In this document: piece after piece, positions 1 to 23,666 of the stretch
Layout of the letters: each line of letters begins with the position of its first letter
Position numbering within the stretch: position 1 is the first letter of the stretch
Source of the DNA: Osedax fenrisi
Taxonomy: Eukaryota > Annelida > Polychaeta > Sabellida > Siboglinidae
Direction of reading: 5' to 3'
Assembly: GCA_964019155.1 (NCBI GenBank)
Contig: OZ025240.1
Location: 31,191,583-31,255,582, forward strand
Length of the DNA stretch: 64,000 nucleotides
Notes under the pieces: generated by a model
The model's input: only the letters and a program-made list of their open reading frames with translations
The model's database searches: none
Told to the model about the DNA's origin: nothing
Program-made: the position numbers and the translations under genes

Positions 1-287
1 TGATACATTTTTACGATTAGAAATTTTGTATAATATGTTGATTAAATAATGACTTGAAGTCATGATAATTGTTAAGATATCTACAAATTTCAATAGTTTA
101 ATTTGCATCAATAATATGTATATATTTAATAAATAACAAAAATCAATTTAAATATTATTTATATTAAAATTAGCCCCACTCTCCCTCCATAACAATACCC
201 GCCCTAATTACCATACTAAAGTTAGCCCTACTTCCCCTACCCCCCCTACTTGCCCCCACTTGCCCCCAATGTTGGTCTCTACTTTAC

Positions 288-3200
288 CTTCACCACTTCT
301 CATGCAGATATTGCGAAGTGTTTCTTTCAGTTCGTACCTCTTACAGCTAAAGTTATCCACAATGTACCTATTGTGTAGTGATGTAATCATTAGTTACATC
401 ATCAATAGTCACATCACTGAAGGTGTGGTGGGTACTGTTAATATATGTTTCCATTTGCGATGAATTCATAAAATTCTCAAATATTTTTGCATTTGATAAC
501 ATCTCAGTATTTATATATTGTGAATGATTATTTATATATAAAGTTCAAGATCATTAGAGTAAACTGATCCGTTAAGCATGCTATGTTTACTATATCATAG
601 ATTATTTACTAAATGTACTTGTTATTGTTCTTTTATTTATTTATTTTCAAATTGTTATTACCTTCATTATTATTGTCTTATATGACGCCGATAAATATAT
701 GATGTTTTGTAGTCAATAAACTATTAATAATAATAATAATAATAATAATAAATGCTTGAGGAAAATTTGAATTGTAATTAACAATTAAGAAATAAGATAT
801 GTTTACTATATAGGGGTTATTACTATATAGGGGTTGTTCCTATATAGCGTTTATTACTATATATAGATTATTACTATGTAGGTTTTGTTACTATATAGGG
901 TTGTACTAAACTTGAAGCCTACATCAAGATTTCACTTCGGTATATATAGATATTCTCTAGCAACCAAATCATGGTTTTATTTGTGTAACATTTACACTGT
1001 AAATATTATAAACATGGAAATAATACAAATATGCGTAAAGTTATGATTTTAAGTTATAAATCACAAATTAATGTATAATGTATCGTAAATCCAACATAAA
1101 TCACACACATTATATATTTAAGTAGTGTTATACCGAGATATAACTCGTGCTAATGTATTTTCCTCAAGTATTCGCACGATAATCTGACACACACACCTGA
1201 TACACACATGGCACACACCTATATGGTGGTAAACAATCATAAGCTAATTGATGCGAAACATTACGGAGGTGTGAATTTACAGTTTTTAGTGTACAGATAA
1301 AAAATGTTTAAATTTGAGCTAATTTAATAACTAGGATTATAATTTAAATTTAATAAATAAACTAGTTTAACATGTATATTTAATATACAAAAATGATGGG
1401 CTGTTGCATATATATATATATAGAAATAAACAATATGCATAGATGAGCTCTAAGTTTTGCTTGTGTTTATTGTTATTCTTTTTTAGATCCATACAATTAA
1501 GTAGTAGAACAATATGATCATTATTGTTTACCCCAGCAACCTTATCTTATGTTTGTAGTCGTCGATGATCTGTATGTGTTTGTCATGTCCTCGCTTGAGA
1601 TGTACGAACGTCACCCTCTCCAGCTTCCTGTCCACCATCAGATGCGATTCTGCATAGCTCTCCGAGATGTCGTAGTTTTGTCTGTTGCTATTCTGTTGTG
1701 TGAATGGCATAGGTATTAATAAATGTACCCGTATTGAAATCATATATATATATATATTTATATTATCAACTAATTGATACTCAATTGTTTACTGTATAAT
1801 TATTATATATTTGTATCTTTTTTATAATTTCTATTACATTATTGTTTATGTTTTACTATGATTATAATTATGAACATATATGTTCATAATCATCTTATTT
1901 TCTCGCACTTATCAGAACAATCTTTGTTGTTATTTAATGAGTGTTAATATAAATCGTCTTATTATTATTATTTTATATTACCATGTGCCAGATATTAATA
2001 CATGTATGCGTGTCAGGTATTAATACATGTATTCATGGGATGTGATAATACATGTGTAAATGTGTACACGTTAATATATATGTGCAATAGGTAGATCATT
2101 TTTGAATGTTTAACTCTTTCACTCGTGTTAGGTCATAAATGTTATAATAACATATTTGTGAAGTTTCATCACAACATTTTAATATTGATAAAACGATACA
2201 AGCATTATAATGAATACATATTGGCATTTTGTGCAATTGCCATGTATCAGTATTATTGCACGTTAATGTATATATGTTTTACTTATTCATTTGTATTGCT
2301 TGTTATTGCTATTGTAATGTGCTAATACATGTGTGATTTGTCACTATGCTATTACATGTGTTACAGTATGTGTACAGTGTAGATATTGCTCAATACGACC
2401 TTGAGATAACGATGATCATAATAGTAGTAATCACTACTGCCACCTTGTACTACTTAGCTATGAACTTCTTAAGGTCATCATAGTGAACTCAATGACCTCG
2501 AGATAACTCAATTTAATGATTCAAACTCTACATATAAGTTCAAATTCTACATAGGTATCACAATGAGATATATCAATCGTATTGTAGAATTTAGTACATA
2601 TGATTACAGGATCTTTGTCTTCTTTTAGTGTTATTCATTTCATAATTAGTTAATGTGTAAATTTACAAAAAAGACACTGCTTCAGTTCTACAAAAGTAGA
2701 ATTAGGTTTCGAGGCTGTCATCTCCTATACTTTACATTACAAAGTTGTATTGCGCTGCAGTTAAACTTTGTAACGTTAAAGATAGGCCCGTCTCGGAACT
2801 TAACTTTACTTGTGTAGAACCTCACCCTAATAACAAGTTTACATAAACAATAAGATCATTAGTGTACATTAGGGGAGCCCGTTTATGAAAGTTTTTCTCT
2901 CTCAGTTACAGTAGGCCATACATGTCATAATAAACATATTTGGAAAGTTTCATCACAAAATATGTAATATTTATAAAGCGAAGTGTACTTTAATGAAGAA
3001 ATATTTCATTTATTTTACAAAATTTTTGTTTATTTATTTTATATATTTGTGCAAGTCCGCATTGTCATAAAAATAAAATATTTGGCAAATACGTGTATAA
3101 ATATATTATAATATTAATAAGGTAAACAATTATTTAAAAATTTAAAATTAATTTAATTTTTTTTAATTTTTTAATCAATGTAATTTATTCGACTATTTTT

Positions 3201-4060
3201 TTAATAAATTATTTTAATTAAGGATCAAACTTTGTTGTGAGCCTATAATTGATATTTACGAGGTATAATAAAAAAAATAAAAATTTAATTTTCTGACAAA
3301 AAATTGTGTACGACTATTTTACCCCAAAATTAATTTGTTGTTAAAATTCTCAATTAAAGTCATTTTTTGAATAAATATATGCTATTTTTATAACAATACT
3401 CATAATGTTATATTCATATAATGATGATAGACATATAATATATATATATTTTTTTTTTTATTATTCCATTGCTAATTTTTTTTTTCAATTTAGAAAAAAT
3501 TTAAAAATTAAATTAAAATTTCAGTAGATCGATTTAATTATTTTAAAAAAATATTTTAAAATAATTTTTAAAGAGGTTGTTATATACTACATATGCTAAT
3601 ATGCTAATATGCAATTTTTACTTGTAAACATTTTTTCTTTCATATATTTTTCATTTCTTAACATATATCTGTAATTTAAATTTTTTCATAAATTTTCAAT
3701 GTCAATTCCTATCTATTTTTTAATATGGTTTCTCTTTCTGAATTTTTGTCAGATTTCAATTATTATTTTTTTATTATATCTGTAATGATTAAAAGGAGTT
3801 ATTCCGAGCGAGATGGCAATTTTATATGAAGGGAACTAAAACAGTTACCAAAACGGGCTCTCCTAGTGTACATCAGTGTACAATGTACGATATAAGACGA
3901 TTAACTCGAGATGATGTCTCGGGTGGAGGATAAATACCTGACTATAAGTTCTGATAAATCCGTGATACTTCTGCGGTTCGCAGCAGATGTCTTTACCCCG
4001 AACCCCTTCAGCCACCGCCACCATCGCCATGACAACCGATAACAACAATACACAGTTCAT
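288..4060 (-). CDS. Ependymin-related secreted protein, first three coding exons (gene runs off the left edge)
   Basis: Exons on the minus strand: 4060-3938 (41 codons), 1692-1541 and 367-288; reading phases 0, 2 and 1 join correctly, giving about 118 residues. The ATG at 4060 opens a signal peptide (MNCVLLLSVVMAMVAVAEG) followed by a CC pair at residues 26-27 in the context ICCEPQKYHGF, the N-terminal signature of ependymin/EPDR proteins. Exon 2 carries the strand-rich middle (SYAESHLMVDRKLERVTF) and exon 3 the YIVDNFSCKRYEL segment and a second cysteine (NICMRS), both as in the family. Ependymin-related proteins are secreted or lysosomal, calcium-dependent, lipid-binding glycoproteins; the ligand here is unknown. 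The remaining C-terminal exons should lie left of position 288. Intron 1 holds a DNA transposon. The donors read are GTATTT, GTTGCT and GTAAAG; the last is the least certain because the next exon is not visible. Confidence 0.8.
797..908. repeat. Degenerate tandem repeat of about 20 bp
   Basis: About six imperfect copies of TTACTATATAGGGGTT with drifting spacers. It lies in intron 2 of the ependymin-related gene. No coding potential is seen. Confidence 0.7.
2095..2200. repeat. Diverged partial relative of the 2870-3865 element
   Basis: The stretch with TCATAAATGTTATAATAACA, then a TTTGTGAAGTTTCATCACAA run, resembles the left interior of the hAT-type element at about 2920-2970 in the same order. 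No ends are recognisable. Similarity judged by eye. Confidence 0.4.
2870..3865. mobile_element. Non-autonomous hAT-type DNA transposon (MITE), 996 bp
   Basis: The left end TAGGGGAGCCCGTTT and the right end, read inwards, TAGGAGAGCCCGTTTT form imperfect terminal inverted repeats. Both ends are bordered by the 8-bp direct duplication GTGTACAT (2862-2869 and 3866-3873), which with TA-GGG termini fits the hAT superfamily. The interior is A+T-rich (about 3060-3780 almost pure A/T) with no transposase reading frame, so it must have been mobilised in trans. It sits in intron 1 of the ependymin-related gene, about 70 bp past the donor. The intact duplication suggests a fairly recent insertion. Confidence 0.8.
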
Positions 4061-4104
4061 CGCTGTACACTGACTACTGACTATGATGCTGATGAGTGGC
4101 TGTG

Positions 4105-4150
4105 GCAGGCTTTATAGGCGAGGAGAGGCTTCGTTCTATTTATAGCGGTC
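4105..4150 (-). promoter_or_regulatory. TATA promoter of the ependymin-related gene
   Basis: On the minus strand CTATAAATAG lies at 4145-4136, about 80 bp upstream of the ATG at 4060, and a weaker CTATAAAG lies at about 4117-4110. A TATA box at this distance predicts a start near 4110 and a leader of about 50 nt. This supports the choice of the 4060 ATG. Seen by motif only. Confidence 0.55.
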
Positions 4151-4199
4151 GAACGTGCCTACGAATGTACAAGCCTCGCATTCTCTAGGACTGACCTAT

Positions 4200-5577
4200 C
4201 TCGAGGATAGACTGACCGACAATGCTGGAGTATTTACAACACCACAATAATATAATTATTCGTTTATTAGTTTATGATGGCCGACGATCGTTACTAAGAG
4301 AGATAGGCTACTGAGTGTAATCTCGTGTAATCTCGTGTAATCTCGCTTATTAATAGATTTAGTCTAACCGATCGTAAATAGATCATCTTCTTAACCGTCT
4401 GCATTAAACTGAATCTTGTATAGCCAATCAAATACTCCGATTACTACGTTTATTACCTAATTACTCATTAACTTACTTAATCGTTGATTAATTGCCTGAC
4501 CGTATCGCCTGACCTTGGTGTATTCAACGAGGTGTGTATATATACATCTTAAAGTGATTGATCACTAATACTATTGTATTGTGCATAGAACTCTCTCAAC
4601 CGTTGTGACCTTGCTTTCTTAGCTAGTAAACTGTGTGGTAAGCACTATTTACATGTGTACAGACAGGTAATCGTGATGCGCTGTTAGCTAATATACAAGA
4701 TAGATGTGATTATAGACAGACATACGATCATTAATGCATGTAGTTGTTGTTGTAATGACCTTTCATAACATTTGGTAGCGTTCAATTTAAGTTTAATAAA
4801 GGTAAAGATAAATCGTGACTTTGAGTTATTAATTCTATGTATACATGCCATAAGTTTGGTGTATATGTGTATGTTTCCGGTGTTTTATTTATTTAGATAG
4901 ACTAACTGATATGCAATTCTGCACATTTATTATATGTTATTGAAATATCTCTAATGACATTATTAACGATTAGAGAATTTTAAACAACATTTATAATAAC
5001 AAATAATAATTATTATATTTTTTAATACCATCGATAAAATTTGAAAACAATATTATATTTTAAAACATTAATACGATGAAATTATAAACTAAGATACAAA
5101 TATTTTTAATTATTTTAATTTCTAGATATTCATCGTATGATTGTTGTAGAATTACCAATTGGACAGTGTTATAATGTTAACAATTACAGTTATATCTACA
5201 CAATGTATCAACAGTCCACCCGACTATCTGACCATCCTGCTATACAATATCACACCCTTAGAATAAGTGAAACTATATGAATTCCAATATTATGCATTTA
5301 TAAAGAAATACCTTTTATATTAATTCGTAGATGAATGATCTCATAATATCTTTAATGAAATATTATGTAATATTGGAAATTGACAATATTGTAGATGCAA
5401 AATAGATTCATTAATAAACGTGTATGATGATCTTTTACCTACTTAGAAACACATTTTATTCGGGATTAAAAATACTATGACAATGGTCTAATTTCCAAAA
5501 CCCCTACCCCACGCCTTGGGGTGGAGGTAAACGGGTAACCATTCATCTAAACCCACCTTATATCTTCCCATCTTTAG
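4200..5577. other. Gene-free stretch between the ependymin-related promoter and the first visible ASCC3 exon
   Basis: A+T-rich DNA with no exon of either neighbour that I could recognise. A TCTCGTGTAA triplet repeat lies near 4320. Since ASCC3 must have upstream exons, this is part of an ASCC3 intron unless the gene is truncated. Confidence 0.5.
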
Positions 5578-16586
<11,009 letters not shown>

Positions 16587-16710
16587 CGCGCGCTCATCTA
16601 TTATCATTGTTACCGCCGTACTTATTTTATTCCTTCAACTGTTACCGCCCCGTACCTTACCAACTCGTTGGTACTATTTATTTTGAACACTATTTCATCG
16701 AAACATCAAC

Positions 16711-16744
16711 ATTAAAATTGTGAAAAGTAATTTTATTTATTAAA
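16711..16744 (+). terminator. Candidate ASCC3 poly(A) signals
   Basis: ATTAAA occurs at 16711-16716 and 16739-16744, 125-155 bp past the ASCC3 stop. No AATAAA is seen nearer on the plus strand. Confidence 0.4.
16732..16741 (-). terminator. RAPGEF1 poly(A) signals
   Basis: Two overlapping AATAAA hexamers on the minus strand (16737-16732 and 16741-16736), about 190 bp past the RAPGEF1 stop. They lie within the predicted 3' end of ASCC3, so the two transcripts probably overlap tail to tail. Confidence 0.6.
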
Positions 16745-16926
16745 ATATCATAAAACGATGACGCGATGGGCTAATGGGGAGAGGGGGTCCATCAGTGAGA
16801 TATTAATACTTATTGTGTAATGTGTGTGTGGTAATTAGCGAGTGATGGGTGTGCTTGTGGCATGTTATGCAATATGTAAACAAAGACAACAGAGAGATAG
16901 GGAGGGTGAGAGCGCGCGCGGCCGAG

Positions 16927-19572
16927 CTATTTCATTTTCCTCGATTTCCTAGGTTTCAGTTTCTCTGAGATTTCCCATAATGCATCTTCGTTCAGGAAGT
17001 CCACAAAGTTGTTGAAGCACGCCAATATCTTATCGTTCTTCTTGAATTCATAATTACTGCGATAATAATTATGTAATATAATATAATTAGATATTATGTT
17101 ATATCTCGATTATATTAAACATATTTATGCTAAAATAATTATTTTTATTATTTTTGAAACAAGAATAACACTATTTCTATATTATTATTATATACAATAA
17201 TATATTATTATGTTAGCATATAAACACTTATATGAGTTCAATTAACTAACATCATAATGTAATATTATAAAGGAGAAATAAGTTTAAAATTCAAATGTAT
17301 TATATAAAAAAGTAAATAGTAATATTATATAGTTTGGAATGTATTTTTGTTAAATATTCAGATATAAGATAGTGAATTAATGTACATTAAATATTAGATA
17401 AATTTGATAATAGAAAATATGTTGACTAATATATTCATTAATATTTTATTATTAATAAATATTTCTAAATATAAAGGCAGTATCACATACAAATTAGGTA
17501 TCCAACATAATGCAATACATACAAATAATTACCATTTCTTAAATTTCTGCATATTATGTAATATATTGAATTGCTGACATCTCTTCGAGAAGTTCACGAT
17601 ATCATCGGAAATAAAGTCTACATTTCCGATGTGCACGAAGGTCAGGTCCTGAAGGACTAAACCTCTGGATAAAGGTCATAGGTCAATATATATAGATATT
17701 AAGGAATATTTACTATGCTGATATATTATGTTATATTTATAATATACTATATATACGCACATATATATATATATATATATATAAAATGAATACTTGGTAT
17801 CTATAAGTTTATTATCAATTTCATTTTAATTGTAAATGATATTATGTATCTTGTGTTAACCAATCAACGATATATTCTAATACTGTTATTGAAATATAAA
17901 TAAATATATGAACCTCACAATTCGTTATAACCTCTGATATATACCACCAGTGAATAATAGTATAGGGTACACAATTACATACGGATAGGGGTTAATAGTG
18001 AGGGTATAACGAACATGTAGGGAATGCAGAGTCCCTGTGTTTCGGCCAACGCCTGTCTGTAAGCCCTGAAAGATGCCGAACTGTCAATCAATTCGCAGAG
18101 TTGATTCAACGTCTAGTAGTAGTAGTAGTAGTTGTAGTTGATTCAAGTAGTAGTAGTAGTAGTTATATATTCACTAATATATATCATTAGACAGTGAGAG
18201 ATAATAACAAATGATAGTAAGCTGATATTAAGCTTACAAATATTTGTTCGCAAAACTACATTAGAAATATTCGCATACATACAAATATTTGTGATTTATA
18301 AAACCGCGATTATTATTCGCAAATAGTGGTGAATATTCACAATCGTGGCCTCAGTTTTAGAGACGTAGAAGTAGATGTGCGTGTGATTAAGGGAAGCAAG
18401 CATCTCATCTTAATGATGCGGGGAAGCTGACAGTGATGCTAACCTCGAGGTTCTGTTTGTGCCATTCGAGACGTCTGATTGGAGCACAGTCTACGGCAGA
18501 CAGTATCGCCAGGTAAGAGTTGAAGTTGTTCAGTTTGCGCAGATGCTAGCGTGTAGTGATTCATTCAGTTTAATAATCGGTCATGACATTAATAGAATTA
18601 TTTTATATATATATATATATATATACATGTTAATAATTATCATAGCACTAATATTTGTAACATTCATATGTATTTAAACTAAATATATATATATACATAT
18701 ATATAATTTATTTAATGTATACGAATGTTACCATTAATATAGGGTGGTATTAGATGATTTGTTAATTAATAATATTAAATTTTGAAAACTAAATCCATTA
18801 TATATCAAAATAACAATAACTATTGTTATACCTACATCGAATAATAACTCCATAATATATAGTCTACATTTATTAAAGTAATAGAAATAAATTAGTACCA
18901 TTATATTTATGGTAGTAAGGGTCAACGCAATATTTCATTGTATATCACTATTTATATGTAGACTACTCGTGTGTTAATGATCTACATTCATTATTAATGT
19001 TAACCTTCATGATTTTCAGAAGTTTCATGAAAAGTTTCTCTCTTTCCTTGGTGTCGTTCTGTTCTAGTAACCTAGTTCTGCACCAATAGGAAATCTTGTT
19101 GAAATGTTCCGTGAATCTGTGGGTGAAATGTGTACATTATCGATGCCGCTTGATCTCTAATAACAGAAACTGTTGTATACTTTATATGGTGTATATATAC
19201 ACTCTGGCATATAAGGCAACATACCGTATGGTATGTTTCATTATAGGCTAGAATTACACTTTACTATAATAATGAGTAAATCTACATAGATTATTTAAAA
19301 TAATTTTTATATAAATTTAAATAATAAATCCAGAATACAAATGAAAATTTTACATTTCAATATATCACGAGAGCTGACACCAATTATAACAACGATGGTG
19401 CAATATCACTACTGTTGCTACTAACTTCACTAGATTTGGACTCCTCTCTTCGCATTGTTCCCTACTCCAGAGGAGAGCCTCGCTGACATCTATTCTCTGG
19501 AAGAGTTCGGCATCGAGCAAGGTCAATTGTTCCGCGACCTCTAAACTTTTGAACTCCATCAGTGGCCGAGAT
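16927..19572 (-). CDS. RAPGEF1: RAPGEF1 CDC25-type catalytic domain exons
   Basis: Exon 19572-19426: EVAEQLTLLDAELFQRI and ALLWSREQCEERSPNL. Exon 19116-19005: FTEHFNKISYWCRTRLLEQN. Exon 18545-18444: LNNFNSYLAILSAVDCAPI, the catalytic helical hairpin region. Exon 18112-18015: LCELIDSSASFRAYRQAL. Exon 17664-17533: GLVLQDLTFVHIGNVDFI and VNFSKRCQQFNIL. Exon 17056-16927: EDALWEISEKLKPRKSRKMK, then TAG; vertebrate C3G also ends a short way after ALWELSLKIKPR. The catalytic core appears complete with no frame break. Confidence 0.93.
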
Positions 19573-20303
19573 CTAGTGATACGGTATAATTATGTTATGG
19601 CGATGTTTATAAATGCTATATAAATTATTCAAATATACATACTATTAGCAAGTATGTTTTGAATAATATAAAAGATTAAATTTATAGATAGTATGATAGT
19701 TAATTAATTGTTTTATTATTTTTTAAATTAATTATATGATGAATATTATAAATATAATTTAATATAAAACTATTAAAGATTATAAAGAATATTAGAGAAT
19801 ATATAAATGTATCTAAATAGTTTAATATTATGTAACATGTAATACATAATTGATTAGAGAATTATATTGTTATTGATTTTTATTTTATTGAGTCATTTTA
19901 TCACATCCAAGAAATTAGATAAAGTTTTCACTTATAACCAAATGGCTTTAATATACCTTCAAAGCGGCTATCATGTTAAGGCATCCATGGTGTTAACGAG
20001 ATCCAATTATTTTGTTATACACAATTTTATATGATCATTTCTAATTATTATTTTAAGACATATTGTATGGGTTTGATCAGGGCTTGAACCTGCATTCTAC
20101 TATCTGTGCGTCTGACGCCTTAGTCTACTGAGCCACATAGGCAGTTATATATAAGAAGATGTATGTATTCAATAAATAATAGCTATTTATTTATAATTTA
20201 TATTTATATATATATCACTATAATATATTTAAGTAAGAATTAAAATTATAAATAAATTAATATTAATATGATAGATAAACATGTTTAATTATTACTCTAT
20301 ATA

Positions 20304-20342
<39 letters not shown>

Positions 20343-21276
20343 TTAAATAGTTCATAATTAAATTTCGTAATCAATGATTACTAATCATAATAAACATACT
20401 TAGTATTCGAGATGTAGTTAGCCAAAAGGTTGTAATGAACTCCTTTCTCGAGGTAAAGCTTTCTCTGTTCGTTTTTCTCTGTGACCTTGTTGCGTAGTAT
20501 ACGACCTTGCATTAGTTCTCCATTGCATAATAGTTGGAACACGAGATCCATCAACGTCTTCAGCATCTGACTGTCTAGTTCCACTCGGAAACTATTCACG
20601 AGTAATTATGATGATGTAATGAATATATATTATGATGTAATTATGATGCAATGATGCAATGATGATACAATGATACTATACTTATGACATAATGATTATA
20701 TAATGATGCTATAATGATTATGTAATAATGATGATATGATGGTGATGTCATTTTGAGAGTAAATGTAAATATTTAATTTAATAGTGAATCAATCAAATAT
20801 GAAAAAATATATAATATAAATAAACGATAATTATTTATAATTTTAATTTATATAATTTATTATGTTTTATTTCAAATTCAATATTAACTATAAGACTATA
20901 CAAAATACTGATAATATTATTATATATATATAATATATGTATATGTATAATATATAATATTTTATAATAAAAAAATGTTATGAACATATTTTTCTAATAT
21001 ATGTTATATTATAATAAATGATTAATAATTAATACTCGGAAAACTACATTATTGTACTATTAATACCATGAATTGCATTATCAAATTATGCATCATTAAA
21101 TTCTAATTTTAGAATAAATAGTTCTAGTACTTGTAATCTAATTGATCACAAATAAAGTATTATTACAGTGATGAATACATCTATGTTTATAAATACAAGT
21201 GTATGGTGGTTAATAACTCTATAGTATATCTCTGTAGTAAACTATACTATATACTATACTATAGTATGATATATAC

Positions 21277-21315
<39 letters not shown>

Positions 21316-23616
21316 TCTGTTATACATTGAATGATAATATGTGCTTTAGAGCATAGTTAGTTACAAGATTATTGTAGTGAACAAAGTATGCTTTATTAAA
21401 CTAATACCACTCATGGTTAATGCATGTCTTTTATTGTCTTCTATCGGAGAGGATGCTATTCTTACAATAAAGGTATGATAAAATGACTAATGTCAATATT
21501 GAATACTTTAGTTGTTTATATAATTGAAATTATTTCATGTTTATTATTTAATAAATATTATTTTTTATTTATTTTGGTGGAGTCGTGTTATCCAGTTCAG
21601 AAACTATAATGATATGTTCGAACACTTATATATGTCTTGATCACTTATAACCAAATGGTTTTAATGCCCCTTCGAAGCCGCTCTCATGTTAAGTCATCAA
21701 CTATTTTAACGATAGCCGATTATTTTGTTATTCACAAGTATATAAGATCATTTCCAAATACTATTTAAAATCATATTTTATTAGTCCGAACAGGGATTGA
21801 ATCTACGTCCTACTATATTATCTGTGTGTTTGACGTCTTAGCTAAATGAGCCACACTGCCAGTTTTCAATATTATATATTATTATTATTATGAGATCTAG
21901 GTTGTTAAACTAAGGTACTGTTACAAGAAGCTATAGCTTATTTAGATATCTGTTGAGCATAATAGGATACCAGGTTACAAGTTTATTAGATCACAAGGTT
22001 ACACAGATACAAGGTATTAGGTTATTAGATTACAAGATTACAGGGTTATAAGATTAAGAAGTTATGAGGTTACAATACAACAAGGTCACAAGGTCACACA
22101 GACAACACTAACCAGACTTCGTCGACCATGCGCATGATGAACGAGAACGCATTCCTCGACAGTCTCCTCTTGACCGTATCGTCCACTCTACTGAACCGAG
22201 AGTGACGATGTAATAGTTTCTTTAGTAGTTGCCGTGGCGATATGAACGTACGATAAGTCGCTAGGAACACTTCCTGGAATATCAGACCTAATACCGGGGG
22301 GGTGAGGTCGTAATGTTAAACGGAAACGTCACGGAGGATGTGAAATATGGTTTAAATAATGATATCTACGTTAATGATAGGATGTTCTAACAAATCAACT
22401 ATATTTAATATATTTATTATCTTCATATAAGTAAAATACAATATTACAAAGATATATACATATAATAGACATATCAGTTCTAAATCTTAAACATTTTATT
22501 TAAATTGTTTCATATTATGCTCACCTATAAAACTAACTATTTGTTAATTATAATAGTATATAAAATATTAATACTGGTCAATATTTGAAATATTTTTAAT
22601 TTTACTTTTTGTATTTTATTATGTAATTTTAGATTAGTATTTTTGTGCTGATTTCAAATATTTAACCAATATATCTATATATATCCATGGCCTCCTTTAG
22701 CTTCAGCTAAAGCTAAAGGAGGCCATGATATATCACCATAATTTTAATACTATTTAAATTTTAAATTTTATGAACATATTAAAATAAAAAATTATAATTA
22801 TATATGATAATTTCTAAAATAATAATATACAATTATAACTATAGAGTATATGAGAACGTTTAAATAATGTTCTATTACGAATACTACGATTATAAAACGT
22901 GCTGAACATTTACCCCTCGACTAATATAATACCAGTGTGTTATATGAAACAGGAAAGTTGGTAACATGGACAGTGGTCAGGTGATACATTACGTAGATAC
23001 ACTCAAGGACATGGCCTTAATACACTATTAGTATGTCCACGTGTCCAACTATCCAAGGTTCTGTGCTACACAACTCATACCCTATCATAAGCGATACACA
23101 CAGAAGCTATACACACTTACCACTCTTGCCGACTGTTGTTGCGTGGGCTATCAGAGCGTCCACTGTCCCTCCTTTTATCTCGTCTTCACTTTCACCCTAC
23201 AGCGATGATGTTTGTAGTAAGTATTCGACGTAGCGACCCATTCTCATGAGAACTACAGACTAGTATACTGGGTTTACTAGTGCATATTATATGCATATAC
23301 TTAGTATATACATATATACATGTATTTACATATGTTTATAATAATATTTATTTATTGAATCACACATATAATAATAGCGGATACAAATGGACCCCTCAAG
23401 AAGTCATAGACTTGTACATGTTATAATTATAACTGTGAGGAGCCCCGGACAATACAAAACAAATAGTAACATTTTTTTTTCTTGTGTTTTGATTTATCGT
23501 TTATTAAATTCTTGATAAACACAAGAGAAAAACAAGAACTATCTGAAGTCGAATCCGGGACCTCTGGCTTACTAGCTTTTGGTTGTCCCACTGAGCCATT
23601 GACTCCAGACTATATA

Positions 23617-23666
<50 letters not shown>

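Noticed and set aside
2700..2835. Imperfect inverted repeat with ATTACAAAGTT/AACTTTGTAA centre
   Set aside because: Arms pair only in part and no duplication or second copy was seen; too weak to call an element.
18459..18677. Plus-strand open frame
   Set aside because: Shadow of RAPGEF1 exon 18545-18444 on the other strand, running into a TA repeat.
20090..20146. tRNA gene-like stretch with box A and box B
   Set aside because: It is the head of a SINE with a conserved body in five copies; the acceptor stem does not close.
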